Shown piece after piece: positions 1-12,885 of a stretch of DNA of 64,000 bases. The number at the start of each line of letters is the position of its first letter. Positions within the stretch are counted from its first letter, which is position 1. The notes under the pieces were generated by a model. That model did not search any database, had not been told where the DNA came from, and saw only the letters and a program-made list of their open reading frames with translations. The position numbers and the translations under genes are program-made. The stretch is taken from the NCBI GenBank assembly GCA_032209605.1, contig JASFXZ010000001.1, positions 24,184,619 to 24,248,618 of the forward strand, read 5' to 3'. The DNA is from Mactromeris polynyma (taxonomy: Eukaryota; Mollusca; Bivalvia; Venerida; Mactridae).

Positions 1-1635
1 GCATGTTATGGTTTTATAGCCATGAACGTGACAATATTAACATGATTTGCAACTATGCGTTTTGGGCATAGCGACAAGTCACAGTGTTTCTATACACTGA
101 GTCGTCCTTTGGGATTTAAATTTACATCAGGGTTCTAACTAACTAATTAGCATCGTGAATAATAAATAAAAAACGCACAAAACTCCCGGTGACAAAACTT
201 CGATCTGCGTTCTTTTATTGCCCTTACAGTACTTTGATGTGATATTATAAGTGAAAAGAGCAGACTCCGTGCTCGGTGACATATTGCAGACTATTTCTAC
301 TGGAGGCGTTCCGGGGTTAGGGAGACAGACACATAACAGATTGTTAACGATCGAAGTATGATAACGTGTGAGTGGTGACAACATAACGCTACCAGCGGGT
401 AATACATTTCCAGTAGTGTTCTAAGCCTTAGTCAACCTTGCTTACACGTTTTATTACCAAGCGCGTTGATTCTGTAACAGTATCAGTGTGTTCTGGTCCA
501 CAGAATAAACGAAGAAATGCAACAAGAAACACATCATAAACAAGATGGCCGGCGCACTTTGAATGTTAAGATTTGTTGTGCAACATAAACAAATGCCGAG
601 ATGTTACGATTGCTGGTCACTCCAGATCAAAAATGGATTTCGGTAAATTCACCGAAATATAGTGGATTTCGGGAAGGTAACGTATCATTTATCGAAAGCT
701 TAACCAATCAGCGTCAATGTTACAAAGCTTTTGGTTAAAGAGAAATTGTCTTGGTGTTTAACGTAAGATTTGATTGGTTACACAACACTGATATGTAAAT
801 AGCAAAACCATGTTGCGCCGAAAAAGAATGAAACAAAATATATTTATACATCGGATACGCTACCTTACCATGTACTCGATGAAGAAGAGTGGTATTACTT
901 AATACAGTAGAGGACTGTTTATTAAAATCTAGTATGAGAGAATGCTATAGGTTCTTATTAGTAAAACATTAACTAAACATGGGTATGTCAAGCATACAAG
1001 CAATAACAAACGCGAGTAAACGCCAATTAAGAAGTTCAAAGTTTTTTATGAATGGTCTACAACATGTACTAATTAACAATAACTGACAATCCCTTACCGC
1101 CATACGTACAACAATCGAATGAAGAGTTGCCCACTTTGTACCATTTGTCAATTAACTAACATAAATCAACTGTTTTTAGCAATAATAGTATAAATGTAGA
1201 TGGTTTACACGTGACACGAAGTCCCACCCTTATTTAATGTTAAGTCGAAATATTTGAAAACAATGCAGAGAAACCGAGACAAATCCAATTTAAAAACATT
1301 TGAAAAAACTAATTGATACGCCTACAACATACAACATACAAAATACTGGTGTACATAATCACGGTCATAAACATACTCGCACGTGTCACCTGTGCTGTTT
1401 TACTGTTTAACCTTTGAGAAGAATTTGTAAGTTTTCATGCGCAGTGTCGCTAAGTTCAAGAACGCCTACAACCTGGTCACACTGGCGTCACACACAGACG
1501 TAGTTAGAGTTTTATATTTAAAGCCTATTAGTTCATACTAATTCAGATCACTAGAGATCAAGTAATTCATGCGAATTATTAGCAGCAGAAGAGTAGCATT
1601 CACAACGAGAAGGGTTCGCCTTGTCTGAAATTATG
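1..1635. other. non-coding stretch, nothing recognised
   Basis: AT-rich DNA with frequent stops in all frames. The short ORFs at 139-384 and 969-1151 (minus) have no recognisable motif, splice context or homology to a known family, and are probably chance. I see no repeat or RNA gene here. Confidence 0.6.
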
Positions 1636-1812
1636 AAAGAGAGACTAAATTGTTACAGGCAACGCTACATTCACAAGACAACGCCTTTCAACATAGACAG
1701 CCGGGAAAAACAACAGTCTACAAAACATTAGGCACTAAGGAGGTGCGAGGGTAATCCTGTATGTGAATAGGGTGCAAGGAATGGTCTTGCCGACCATAAC
1801 AACCAGCTACGG
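1636..1812 (+). repeat. dispersed repeat family (here 'D'), copy 1
   Basis: The segment starts with an agagaga run, then 'gttacaggcaacgctac', 'cacaagacaacgcct', 'acaaaacattaggc', 'gaggtgcgagggtaa' and 'gcaaggaatggtcttgccgacc'. The same ordered blocks recur at about 33577-33790, 40500-40735 (reverse), 45389-45487 and 57585-57815, with short pieces at 32484-32545, 32624-32695 and 38726-38772. I see no coding capacity, terminal inverted repeat or tRNA head, so the class is unknown (a non-autonomous retroelement or the tail of a larger element is possible). Confidence 0.65.
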
Positions 1813-3244
1813 ATAATATACATGCATCTTCATGACTTGTACAATGAATACAGCACACACACGTTTGTGTTAATCTAGAGTTAACTTTACTTAATTAATG
1901 TGGAACACAAAACCATTCACGGCTCCACGCATTGCCACATTCTTATCTGTGCTTCAACTTCCGAAATGCAACCTTGTAACATATTATCAACTAATATATC
2001 TTTAATCTTTAATCTTCTCCTCATTTATACAATCCAGTATCATGTTTTTGTGCCATTTTGAGAATATTGTATTTGAAATTTTGAAAGACAATAACCTGTA
2101 ATGAATCACCGGTTTCGGGAATTAGGAAATACCATTCTAAGCATAGTTATATAAGGAAGTGGGTACATTGACTGTAAAGAGCGCATCGAGACGAAAAACA
2201 TGATACGAAAAAGCTCAACATCACAACAATTAGTTACGAGTAAGTAGAATTAAGGAGACGTTATATCAAATAATTAACTCAGTCCACCAACCTCAAGCTG
2301 TGTTAAATTGAAATGATGGATTTAAAAATAGTACTACATAAGTTATCAAGTCAGGTCAGAAGAACACATCTAAACAAACTGAAACCGAGTAAAACATGAA
2401 CATTGACCACATGTCCCCCTACTTAATGCACATACAGTAATACCTCACCTAAAGCCCACTTTAATAATAAGTCAACCACAAAATTAAGAACACAATTTGC
2501 AAGTCAGTTTTCAATGTTATACTCTTCATTCAACCTCCAAATTAAGACAACCTCAATAAGACGACGAGTTTTCAAGGATGCCAATGATTATTAAGGTTTG
2601 ACTTGTTCATACAATCCATTTTCTAGAGTAACACCATATTGGACATTGAAAGTTATTGAAGGGCTGTCGGTCTAGAGAGGTTAAACTGTAGTTAAATCAT
2701 ACTACAGGAAAATTGGACACGGATGTTAACAACAGGTTGGTGGTGGGAAGAGGGTCGCTCTGTAGAGGGTTCACTGTAAAATACCATTCGTGAATACACG
2801 CGTGTGTTTCTCTTGCATATTCTATCATAATGAAGTTTATTTCGCTAGTGAATACGGATAAAAATGTATGTTCGACCATAAATCTTAATACAATGTACTA
2901 CAATTCGTCATCGGGGTTAAATATGAATAAAACGTATCACGGATCAGAGAAAAAAGTAAACAAGTATGAAAACAATCAATCAAAAACAAAAATGTATGAA
3001 TAATTATATTCATGTGCAATTAACATAACTAATTAATAAATTGTGTTATGGTTTGCGTATATATTGTACAGGTTGACGTTAAAAACCTTCACTTTCGGAC
3101 TTCCTATGAATATCGAAGTGGTAGATAACAGTCTAGTTTTAACACTGAAATAGAAACTACTCGGACATTACCATATGGCTGCTAAGCATATTCATGATAA
3201 TAACCAAAGGGCTCCGAGATCAACGAGGGTGATACATTGAATGT
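1813..3244. other. non-coding stretch
   Basis: AT-rich sequence without a supportable gene. The minus ORF at 2697-2879 has no recognisable feature. Nothing else was identified. Confidence 0.55.
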
Positions 3245-3245
3245 C

Positions 3246-3395
3246 CTATATAGTCTGATCATCTGCCACGAATGCGAAATTCGCCAGACTATATAGCGAT
3301 AGACTAGACCTGTATTAACGTCAGACACGAGATTCGCCAGACAATATAGCGATAGACTAGACCTGTATTAACGTCTGACACGAGATTTGCCGAGA
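3246..3395. repeat. 53-bp tandem duplication with a flanking small inverted repeat
   Basis: The block 'tcgccagactatatagcgat...gacacgagat' at 3281 recurs at 3334 (period 53 bp) with few changes and a partial third start. Just upstream, 'ctatatagtctg' (about 3246) is the reverse complement of 'cagactatatag' (about 3285), so a hairpin is possible. Probably a small local duplication. Confidence 0.75.
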
Positions 3396-4383
3396 ATTTG
3401 ACTTTCTGAACTTGGGGCTCAGTAACAAACAGAGCTTCCTATAAATTAATTATTAAACAATCTTAATTGAATTCAAAATCGGTTGCAATCTCATAAAATA
3501 CATAATAAACATTGCTCAAGGCTTAGTGGAAAGGTTTAGCAAACAACAGCGCTCGAAACATCCCAGTAACAGTGTGCACATATCGTGTTCATTGTCTGAT
3601 TTATAACAGTTGCGCTACGTGAAGCCAAGAGGAAACTTTGTATAAGCTCGGTGATGTGTGACAGGATACCACAAACATTATTTATGCATATAAATGTATT
3701 TTAATGTTCCGTCATACAATTCATGCGCGGCATGACAGATTACAATAAAATAAATAAATGCATAATTATAAACAATTTTCCCACGATAGTTCGAGCCGAA
3801 ACGCGACACAAACATCAAATAACCACAAACGTAAATTGACACAAGTGTGTAAACCTGAAGCTACGTACTTCCGTAAATGTGAATTGTTTGCATATTCTGT
3901 GGCTTTTTATCTCTTAAATCTGCAACCTTTTCATTTGATTTATTATTTAAATTAACATTTTGCGTGTAAAGGCAAGCATTGTGCTAGGGTTAATGAATTG
4001 CGAATAAAGACGTAAACACGTTTTTGAGGCCAACTTTTAATATTGTGTGCCAACACTAGTCTGCTTTAGCAATTCATTCGTGAACGTGAAAAACAAATGT
4101 GCCAATGCAGTGAATGTAATCATATTAACGAAAATTAAAAAGAAGAAAATGATATAAACGTCTGCACACACATAAGGGGTGATAAAACTGTTGCTGATTA
4201 CACTGAAACAACGCTTACATGCGATATGTATACTGGTCAAAATACCTAACCCGCCATCTTGTACTTTGAGAATGTTCACAGCACAGATAAAAGGTGATTT
4301 GAAGCGTTGAATGGGATTTGACTGATATATGTTATAACTTACTGCGATCAACGGAAGATGAACCCAATAACCATTTAGAAGTT
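3396..4383. other. non-coding stretch
   Basis: No supportable gene. The ORFs at 3758-3955 (plus) and 4037-4351 (minus) have low complexity or no recognisable domain and no splice or promoter context. Confidence 0.5.
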
Positions 4384-4842
4384 ATGCGACACTGTACCGG
4401 CGGGTTGGCTATGCGACACTGTACCGGCGGGTTGGCTATGCGACACTGTACCGGCGGGTTGGCTATGCGACACTGTACCGGCGGGTTGGCTATGCGACAC
4501 TGTACCGGCGGGTTGGCTATGCGACACTGTACCGGCGGGTTGGCTATGCGACACTGTACCGGCGGGTTGGCTATGCGACACTGTACCGACGGGTTGGCTA
4601 TGCGACACTGTACCGGCGGGTTGGCTATGCGACACTGTACCGGCGGGTTGGCTATGCGACACTGTACCGGCGGGTTGGCTATGCGACACTGTACCGGCGG
4701 GTTGGCTATGCGACACTGTACCGGCGGGTTGGCTATGCGACACTGTACCGGCGGGTTGGCTATGCGACACTGTACCGGCGGGTTGGCTATGCGACACTGT
4801 ACCGGCGGGTTGGCTATGCGACACTGTACCGGCGGGTTGGCA
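4384..4842. repeat. 27-bp GC-rich minisatellite, 17 copies
   Basis: Unit: atgcgacactgtaccggc followed by gggttggct. Seventeen head-to-tail copies are present, 16 of them essentially identical; copy 8 (4573-4599) has GAC for GGC. Because 27 is a multiple of 3 and the unit lacks stops in several frames, long spurious ORFs run through it on both strands (a 9-residue repeat MRHCTGGLA on plus). Each unit holds three CpG dinucleotides, so about 51 CpGs sit in 459 bp of otherwise CpG-poor DNA. The near-perfect homogeneity implies recent expansion. Confidence 0.95.
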
Positions 4843-7500
4843 CTTTTGACCAGTATAATGCTCGTCAAATTATATGTTTTTTTTAATGGCTAGCCCAAGA
4901 AAAAGGAGGGTTAACATTGACGATTTAGTAAAGTTAGATGTATCAACATGATATTGAATGTTCAAGAAGAAGCTAAAATGCTACGAAGACATATCGTTTC
5001 TTACGAAATGTTCTTTATACATGCAGTTAGTACATTATAGTGCATCGGGTATACCACTGTGATATTGAGTTACTAAGAATTTACATTGAACATCTTGATA
5101 ACATTATAACGATGACATAACCCTTTTAATACATGATGTTATGCCATACACAATATCTACACATATGAAACAAGAACCCCTCGTTAATATTTATCATAAA
5201 GACGTATTAAAATGATTTGCATTCGGTATAATATAGCACATTAAAGATAAGCGCTTTCAAGTGAAATGATTGCAAACTGGTGAGGATTGATATATAGAAT
5301 TTGAGTCATAGTTGAACAATTTCAAAATGATTTTTTTATCTAATTAGTCGGTTACCTGTTAGCCGATATGAATGTTAATTTAAACATTCATCGTAACCTG
5401 TGACCCGAATCCTATACCCATCCTCTGTAGTTTTTACAGGGAAAATAAATGTAATCCAAATTAATTGAAATTGCAAATGTGTATAATAAGATTTGAACGT
5501 CCGTTGAATTATGTGATTTTTAACAAGGGATGATTGTTAAGTGCCGTACGGTTGCAGCTGAGGGTAAACATAGTTAAACCTTTATAAACTTGAATATAAA
5601 ATGTTGTAAGGAATGTATTGTCGATATATATATTTTAATAAACCCAATGTTGAAAGTAAAGATCCCGTTTTAAATTAGAAAAAACAATATTAATAACAAT
5701 TTGTAATGCATTCAAAGCGAGAAAATGAATCACAATGAACGAATTATAATTATTGTTACATTATGTCTTCCCACTGGACAACGCAAATGATTCGGCCTAA
5801 TATTAAACAAAACCTGATTTGTAATACGAAGCTATTCCTTGACCAATATTACGAATGTGCTGTGCCTGACTTTACGCTTATTGCTTGTGTGTAAAACAAT
5901 TCAATTGTAACTTTTTCTCTCCAGAAACACTTAAAGCTAAAACGCATCACATTCTCTCTAACACAAGATTATTAAACCGGGGACCTGTGACACGCAGCTT
6001 GCAGAAACCACAGCGCTAATTGCTTTAACATAACTTTGATTGGCTTCAACAAGTGATTAGTTTCGTAAATAACTTTATTAATTCAATTACAAGAAATGGT
6101 ACTGTTGTCAGGGACGGGAAAACTCGTGAAGTGTTACACTGTCCTCTTGGGAGACCAATAATGTCATAAAAGGACAAAATGGCATATAGTTTGTACGAAA
6201 CAAGAGAAAACAAGAAGTGAATGAAACCCAGTGCAAACAGATTGGATATCTACGGTCCGATTCATGTTGAAGCTTTAACTTACAAAAACCTTTTATGGAT
6301 AATACTTAAACATTACATTTCAGTAAATCTATCAAATTTTCAATAATATCGTTCGAAGTAGACTTTGACTGTCGATCGTGTAGTTTTAATGGTCTAGAAA
6401 TAGAAAACTAATGCTTGTTTATTTCCGTCATTCTACAAACATTTATCAATATTACATGTCATTGCAAAGTTAAATATTAGCAATCTGTGTTTGAAAAATA
6501 AGCCTATGCTCTGTTCTGTTCAGTTCTGATAATGGAACGACGGCGTATGGGACAATATGATAAAGGGTCTCTTCATTCTAAAATAGACGTGTAAATTCAA
6601 CGTGATTGGCGGTCGAATGGCTGTAAACAGTGCAATAAAATATATTAAATATTGTCGACTTAAGTTTCCAATTACTGTGTAAGACATAGTATATGATGTT
6701 ATAATAAGATTAACTTCACGAGGGCCTTCAGATGTAATAACCATTTTAATTTTTCAACATTTTGGCATTATATTTAAATTAGGCCACAGAAGTAATGTCA
6801 AATAATCAAAAACTCCAATGTTTTTTTTAAAATTTCGTTTGATCTAAAAGACAAAAACATGAAAGGACGTTAGTTGGTTTCTGTAACAAGTGTTGGGTTC
6901 CCAGAATATAACTCATTCGCTATAAAGTTCACATGCCTTTACGTATTTGTGCAAATTTGGTGCATCTTGAAAAAAAGTTATCGTCAGACTGATTGTCGTG
7001 TAGAAATTAAGCAATACTTACTTTAGTATGCCTTTTTATCATTAATCAGCCATATTTTCAAACCATTCATTACAAGCCAATTAACAAAGTAATTTAGATT
7101 TAAACACAAGCGTCAACGGATAAATGGCTGGGCGTATCAGGAGCCGGTGGTTTTTTGTTTTAACGACTTGGTGTCAGATTGAATCATAATTAATTGTTTC
7201 TTTATTGGATGAAACCTCAAACTATACTTATACCACAGAAGGTGTATCAATGCCAGTATAAACAACATTTAACCTAAGGATTTATGCTGACGTAAGACGA
7301 TTAGCAACATTGTTGAACCATGATAACAAGCACCACATTTTCAGATATCTTCTGCTTGGTAATACGAAAGAAGTTTTAGAGCATTACACGTTAAGAAGTA
7401 GATTATAGTCACGTGGCAGATGACATAAGGAAGATAACGTTAAGCCAAATTTCTGGGAATTTTCTTTAAGACTTTTTGGTGACGGGCAACCTAGTAGAGT
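4843..7500. other. non-coding stretch of about 2.7 kb
   Basis: AT-rich DNA with no ORF showing domain-like composition, no tandem array and no recognisable TE. The minus ORF 6520-6744 looks random. About 40 bp at the right end resemble the start of the next array. Confidence 0.55.
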
Positions 7501-8590
7501 TATTGTCAATACGTGGATCAAACGATGACGGCAAACTAGTGCTTGACAGTACGTATATCAGATGATGACATCAAACTAGTGCTTGACAGTACGTATATCT
7601 GATGATGCCATCAAACTAGTGCTTGACAGTACGTATATCAGATGATTCCATCAAACTAGTGCTTGACAGTACGTATATCAGATGATGACATGAAACTAGT
7701 GCTTGACAGTACGTATATCTGATGATGCCATCAAACTAGTGCTTGACAGTACGTATATCAGATGATGCCATCAAACTAGTGCTTGACAGTACGTATATCA
7801 GATGATGCCATCAAACTAGTACTTGACAGTACGTATATCAGATGATGCCATCAAACTAGTGCTTGACAGTACGTATATCAGATGATGCCATCAAACTAGT
7901 GCTTGACAGTACGTATATCAGATGATGCCATCAAACTTGTGGTTGACAGTACGTATATCAGATGATGACGGCAAACTAGTGCTTGACAGTACGTATATCA
8001 GATGATGACGGCAAACAAGTGCTTGACAGTACGTATATCAGATGGTGACAGCAAACTAGTAAAATGCTTTGACAGTACGTATATCAGATGGTGACGGCAA
8101 ACTAGCGCTTTACAGTACGTATATCAGATGGTGACATCAAACTAGTAAAATGCTTGACAGTTCGTGGATCAGATGGTGACAGCAAACTAGTAAAATACTT
8201 GACAGAACGTATATCAGATGGTGACATCAAACTAGTAAATTGCTTGACAGTACGTGGATAAGATGGTGACAGCAAGCTAGTAAAATGCTTGACAGAACGT
8301 ATATGCGATGGTGACAGCAAACTAGTAAAATGCTTGACAGAACGTATATCAGATGGTGACAGCAAACTAGTAAAATGCTTGACAGAACGTATATCAGATG
8401 GTGATATCTAACTAATAAATTGCTTGACAGTACGTGGTTCTAATGGTAACAGCGAACTAGTTAAATGCTTGACAGAACGTATATCAGATGGTGACATCAA
8501 ACTAGTAAATTGCTTTCAAAACAGTACATGGATCAGATAGTGACAGCAAACTAGCAAAGTGCCTGACAGAGCGTAGTTCAGATTGTGAAG
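7501..8590. repeat. 40-bp tandem array switching to a 45-bp period
   Basis: The left part (7501-8060) is 14 units of 40 bp built on 'gcttgacagtacgtatatca' plus 'gatgatgccatcaaactagt'. From about 8060 the unit gains 5 bp ('taaaa' before 'tgcttgacag'), giving 45-bp spacing of the 'gacag' landmark at 8156, 8201, 8246, 8291, 8336, 8381, 8426 and 8471. Divergence rises to the right end. A 15-residue repeat ORF on minus (8102-8365) is a by-product of the 45-bp period and not a gene. Confidence 0.93.
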
Positions 8591-9570
8591 ACACAAAGTA
8601 CGGGTGAAGTTGTACTAGGATTCAATTTAGATATAGCAAGTTGTACATATATAGAAAAGGTTGGACTGCGGCATGTTCTTGCACCACATTAATAATAAAT
8701 GGCGACTTGTTCTAGTACCGTGTTAATGACAGATTGAACGACCGAACAGAAGACTCCCTATCAAACAAACTGACTTAAGACAACCTAAACTATTTGGTAT
8801 GGTATAGCCCCTATATGTTCAACTTCCTGGTTAATTTCTTTGTGACTGTGAGAAAATCGTTACACTTAAATTTAGTGCATACAGTCTGTCGTAACTCAGA
8901 CAACAAAGTATTGATGCATTGTGTCAGTGATATATTGATATGGGCGAGTTATTTGCATCTAGAAAGAAAAGTCTTGATCCTGAATGCAGATTAATTTTCA
9001 TTACACCAGCCTAGTTTTATACGAGATATACTTATTACAGAACGATGCAACTTTAAAGTAACAAATATACCAGATTACGCGCAAAAAATTGGACTCGCTT
9101 GAAAAGCGAAGTTAGCCCCCCACCACCCCCCCCCCCCTCACCCTACGTAAACCTAGACATTGACATGAACTTGTTAAAACGTTGAGAAGAAAAATGTTAA
9201 ATACAGGTTTTTACCTTATTTATATAAAACTATTCCTCTTATGTTCACAACCAAACCTTTAAACGTCCCAAATTAACGACACGATGCGTGTCCAACTCTT
9301 TCACTACTCGATCTTTTCCTACCATCAAGTTAATACAAAAATTGTATGCATCGTTGAGCACTTTTCGTTTCAAAAATAAACTCCGTGAGCTAATCGTTGT
9401 TTAACATTAAACTTTCTCTGATAAGCAAAATTTGATGATTTATTGACAAGTATTCTTTAATATCGGTATGTTAGTTTATCAACATTAGGGAGAAAAAAAT
9501 TGACATATTACTTACCAGTTAACCTCTCTTAAGAGGCAGGTTGTAGCATATTATAGTAATGTCTTGATGA
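8591..9570. other. non-coding stretch with a C-rich run
   Basis: No supportable gene (the plus ORF at 8794-8994 has no recognisable feature). A polypyrimidine run of mostly C lies at 9115-9142, next to 'actcgcttgaaaagcgaag', which contains a small inverted repeat (cgctt/aagcg). Confidence 0.55.
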
Positions 9571-11795
9571 GCGACATGAACAGGAGAGAGGTAGGTAGTA
9601 TTATTGAGTGGCAGGAGAGAGGTAGATACGGTGACTGAGTGACAGGAGAGAGGTAGATACGGTGACTGAGTGGCAGGAGAGAGGTATATACGGTGACTGA
9701 GTGACAGGAGAGAGGTAGATACGGTGAATGAGTGGCCGGAGAGAGGTAGATACGGTGACTGAGTAGCCGGAGAGAGGTAGATACGGTGACTGATGGGCCG
9801 GAGAGAGGTAGATACGGTGACTGAGTGACAGGAGAGAGGTAGATACGGTGACTGAGTGGCAGGAGAGAGATATATACGGTGCCTGAGTGGCCGGAGAGAG
9901 GTAGATACGGTGACTGAGGGACAGGAGAGAGGTAGATACGGTGATAGAGTGACAGGAGAGAGGTATATAGTATTATTGAGTGACAGGAGAGAGGTAGATA
10001 CGGTGACCGAGTGACAAGAGAGAGGTAGATAGTATTATTGAGCGACAGGAGAGTGGTAGATACGGTGACTGAGTGGCAGGAGAGAGAAAGATACGGTGAC
10101 TGAGTGACAGGAGAGAGGTAGATACGGTGACTGAGTGGCAGGAGAGAGATAAATACGATGACTGAGTGGTACGAGAGAGGTAGATACGTTGACTGGGTGA
10201 CAGGAGAGAGGTAGATACGGTGACTGAGTGACAGGAGAGAGGTAGATACGGTGACTGAGTAACAGGAGAGAGGTAGATACGGTGACTGAGTGACAGGAGA
10301 GAGGTAGATACGGTGACAGAGTGTAAGGAGAGAGGAAGATACGGTGACTGAGTGGCAGGAGAGAGAGAGATACGGTGACTGAGTGGCAGGAGAGAGGTAG
10401 ATACGGTGACTGAGTGACAGGAGAGAGGAAGATACGGTGACTGAGTGTAAGGAGAGAGGAAGATACGGTGGCTGAGTGACAGGAGAGAGGTAGATAAGGT
10501 GACTGAGTAGGAGAGAGGAATATACGGTGGCAGGAGAGAGTTAGATAGTATTATTGAGTGACAGGAGAGAGGTAGATACGGTGACCGACTGACAGGAGAG
10601 AGGTAGGTAGTATTATTGAGCGACAGGAGAGAGGTAGATACGGTGACTGTGTGGCAGGAGAGAGGTAGCTAGTATTATTGAGTGACAGGAGAGAGGTAGA
10701 TACGGTGACTGAGTGGAATGGTAGGTTGTATTATTGAGTGACAGGAGAGAGGTAGATACGGTGACTGAGTGGCAGGAGAGAGGTAGATACGGTGACTGAG
10801 TGGAAGGAGAGAGGTAGGTAGTATTATTGAGTTGTAGGAGAGAGGTAGATACGGTGACTTAGTGACAGGAGAGATGTAGATACGGTGACTGAGTGGCAGG
10901 AGAGAGGTAGTTACGGTGACTGAGTAACCGGAGAGAGGTAGTTACGGTGACTGAGTGACAGGAGAGAGGTAGATACGGTGACTGAGTAACCGGAGAGAGG
11001 TATATAAGGTGACTGATTGACAGGATGGAGGTAGATACGGTGACTGAGTAACAGGAGAGAGGTTTATAAGGTGACTGAGTGACAGGATAGAGGTAGATAC
11101 GGTGACTGAGTAACAGGAGAGAGGTATATAAGGTGACTGAGTGACAGGATAGAGGTAGATACGGTGACTGAGTAACAGGAGAGAGGTATATAAGGTGACT
11201 GAGTGACAGGATAGAGGTAGATACGGTGACTGAGTAACAGGAGAGAGGTATATAAGGTGACTGAGTGACAGGATAGAGGTAGATACGGTGACTGAGTAAC
11301 AGGAGAGAGGTATATAAGGTGACTGAGTGACAGGATAGAGGTAGATACGGTGACTGAGTAACAGGAGAGAGGTATATAAGGTGACTGAGTTACAGGATAG
11401 AGGTAGATACGGTGACTGAGTAACAGGAGAGAGGTATATAAGGTGACTGAGTGACAGGATAGAGGTAGATACGGTGACTGAGTAACAGGAGAGAGGTATA
11501 TAAGGTGACTTGGTGGCAGGAGAATAGAGGTAGATAAGGTGATCGAGTGACAGGAGAGATGTATTAAATGTGACTGAGTGACAGGAGAGATTTTTTAAAT
11601 GTAACTGAGTGACAGGAGAGATGTTTTAAATGTGACTGAGTGACAGGAGAGAGGTCCATATGTTGCTTGAGTTGCAGGAAAGAATGACTGAATGTCAGTG
11701 GAGAGGTTGATACTGGAGCTGGGTGACAGAAGAAGAGAAAATAAGGTGATTGAGTGGCAGGAGATGTAGATGCGGTGAAAGAGAGGCAGGACTGA
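9571..11795. repeat. 31-bp tandem array, about 70 copies
   Basis: Consensus unit: gacaggagagaggtagatac plus ggtgactgagt. Variants alternate in the first 5 bases (gacag, ggcag, gccgg, aacag) and in the centre (a 'gtattattgagt' variant replaces 'acggtgactgagt'). The edges decay gradually after about 11515. Purine-rich on plus. The ORFs at 11564-11907 are shadows of the array. Confidence 0.95.
10988..11511. repeat. 62-bp higher-order repeat inside the 31-bp array
   Basis: Two 31-bp variants strictly alternate: 'aacaggagagaggtatataa...' and 'gacaggatagaggtagatac...'. The 'aacagg' landmark recurs every 62 bp (11050, 11112, 11174, 11236, 11298, 11360, 11422, 11484). The dimers are far more alike than neighbouring monomers, which is the signature of a recent amplification of a two-monomer unit. 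Confidence 0.92.
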
Positions 11796-11816
11796 AGTAC
11801 ATGTAAGAGAGATATA

Positions 11817-12045
11817 AAGGCGTTGTGGTCGAGGGGATGAGCGTCTGATTTATAATCCGTAGCTCGTGTGTCCATCGTTGAGTGGGAATTGATCGCGAAC
11901 TTGACAATCCCTGAGTTTGTCCCTGGTACGGGTTATTATCTTAGCAGGCAGTCAACAAGAGTGACTGATATAAGTCACCAGAAATTGTTTCAAAGTCGAT
12001 GTAAATTGTATAAGCATTTTTCAAATAAACGAGAGGGGCAGGATA
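11817..12045 (+). repeat. tRNA-headed SINE-like element, copy 1 (family S1)
   Basis: 'tggtcgaggggatgagcg' resembles a pol III A box, followed by a degenerate B-box area. The body 'gacaatccctgagt', 'gcaggcagtcaacaagagtg', 'actgatataagt' and 'gtttcaaagtcgatgtaaat' matches the body at 12981-13630 and the tail at 28558-28645. The ORF over it (11868-12161) is not a gene. Family assignment within named SINE superfamilies was not possible by eye. Confidence 0.6.
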
Positions 12046-12885
12046 AACAGAATAAAGAAGAAATAAGGGCGAGCAAGAAACTGAAAAATGAAATTGTTGT
12101 CCTTGAAATTGTTTGGTTTACTTCACACTATAATTACAATAAAACCAGATGTACACACTGAAGTATGTCCGATTAAATATTTATAGAGTCTCTATAATCT
12201 GTGTAAATCTTGATATTATCACAGCTGACACTGGGACACAGACATCCTATTTTGTATGCAAGCGGTATTAGAATACTATACCCGTAGGGTTCCGGAATCG
12301 GCCGAATCATAACGACTGATACTGGCGAATGCATTGCGCCATACTGTCCGGCATTGTATCGGAAAGTTCCGAGTAATGCACAATGATGAAATGATATGAC
12401 CAGCGACAGACTAACGCAGTTGATAGTTTAAATGAGCGACTGATAATATATTTCAAGTTGTTTTCAATCTAACCGTAATTATAGTGCTGTAAAATTGGAT
12501 CATCAATCATGTATCTACATTTTCCCAGCCACAACTATACAAAACAGCCGTAAAATGCGTCGATACTTTTTTCAAATGTATTCTACTACATTTGTTTTGT
12601 ACATTGTTTGATACCAACGACAAAACGTATATAAAATATCGATTTCGACAGAAAATTGAATTATCATTGCTTACTGTAAACATTCAAGCGTAATAATTCT
12701 TTGTTTGACTTCACCAAGTCAAATTACATATCAAACAGAAAAAGAAATTCCACTGCAATGCGACAGGTGGCAGGAAACTGAAAATGAATCAAACTTTATT
12801 GGGTAGGAAACGACCTTGAATTGAAAGTTTATCGCAATACCTATGATAACTGTCCCATAATATCACTGTTAGTTCATTTAACTCA
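12046..12885. other. non-coding stretch
   Basis: AT-rich sequence between two SINE-like copies. I see no gene, RNA or repeat in it. Confidence 0.55.

Noticed and set aside
4318..4893. 191-codon plus ORF and long minus ORFs over the 27-bp array
   Set aside because: The frame stays open only because the unit is a multiple of 3 without stops; both strands are equally open, and there is no start context, splice site or flanking coding sequence.
11868..12161. 97-codon plus ORF
   Set aside because: Lies over the S1 SINE and its A-rich tail.
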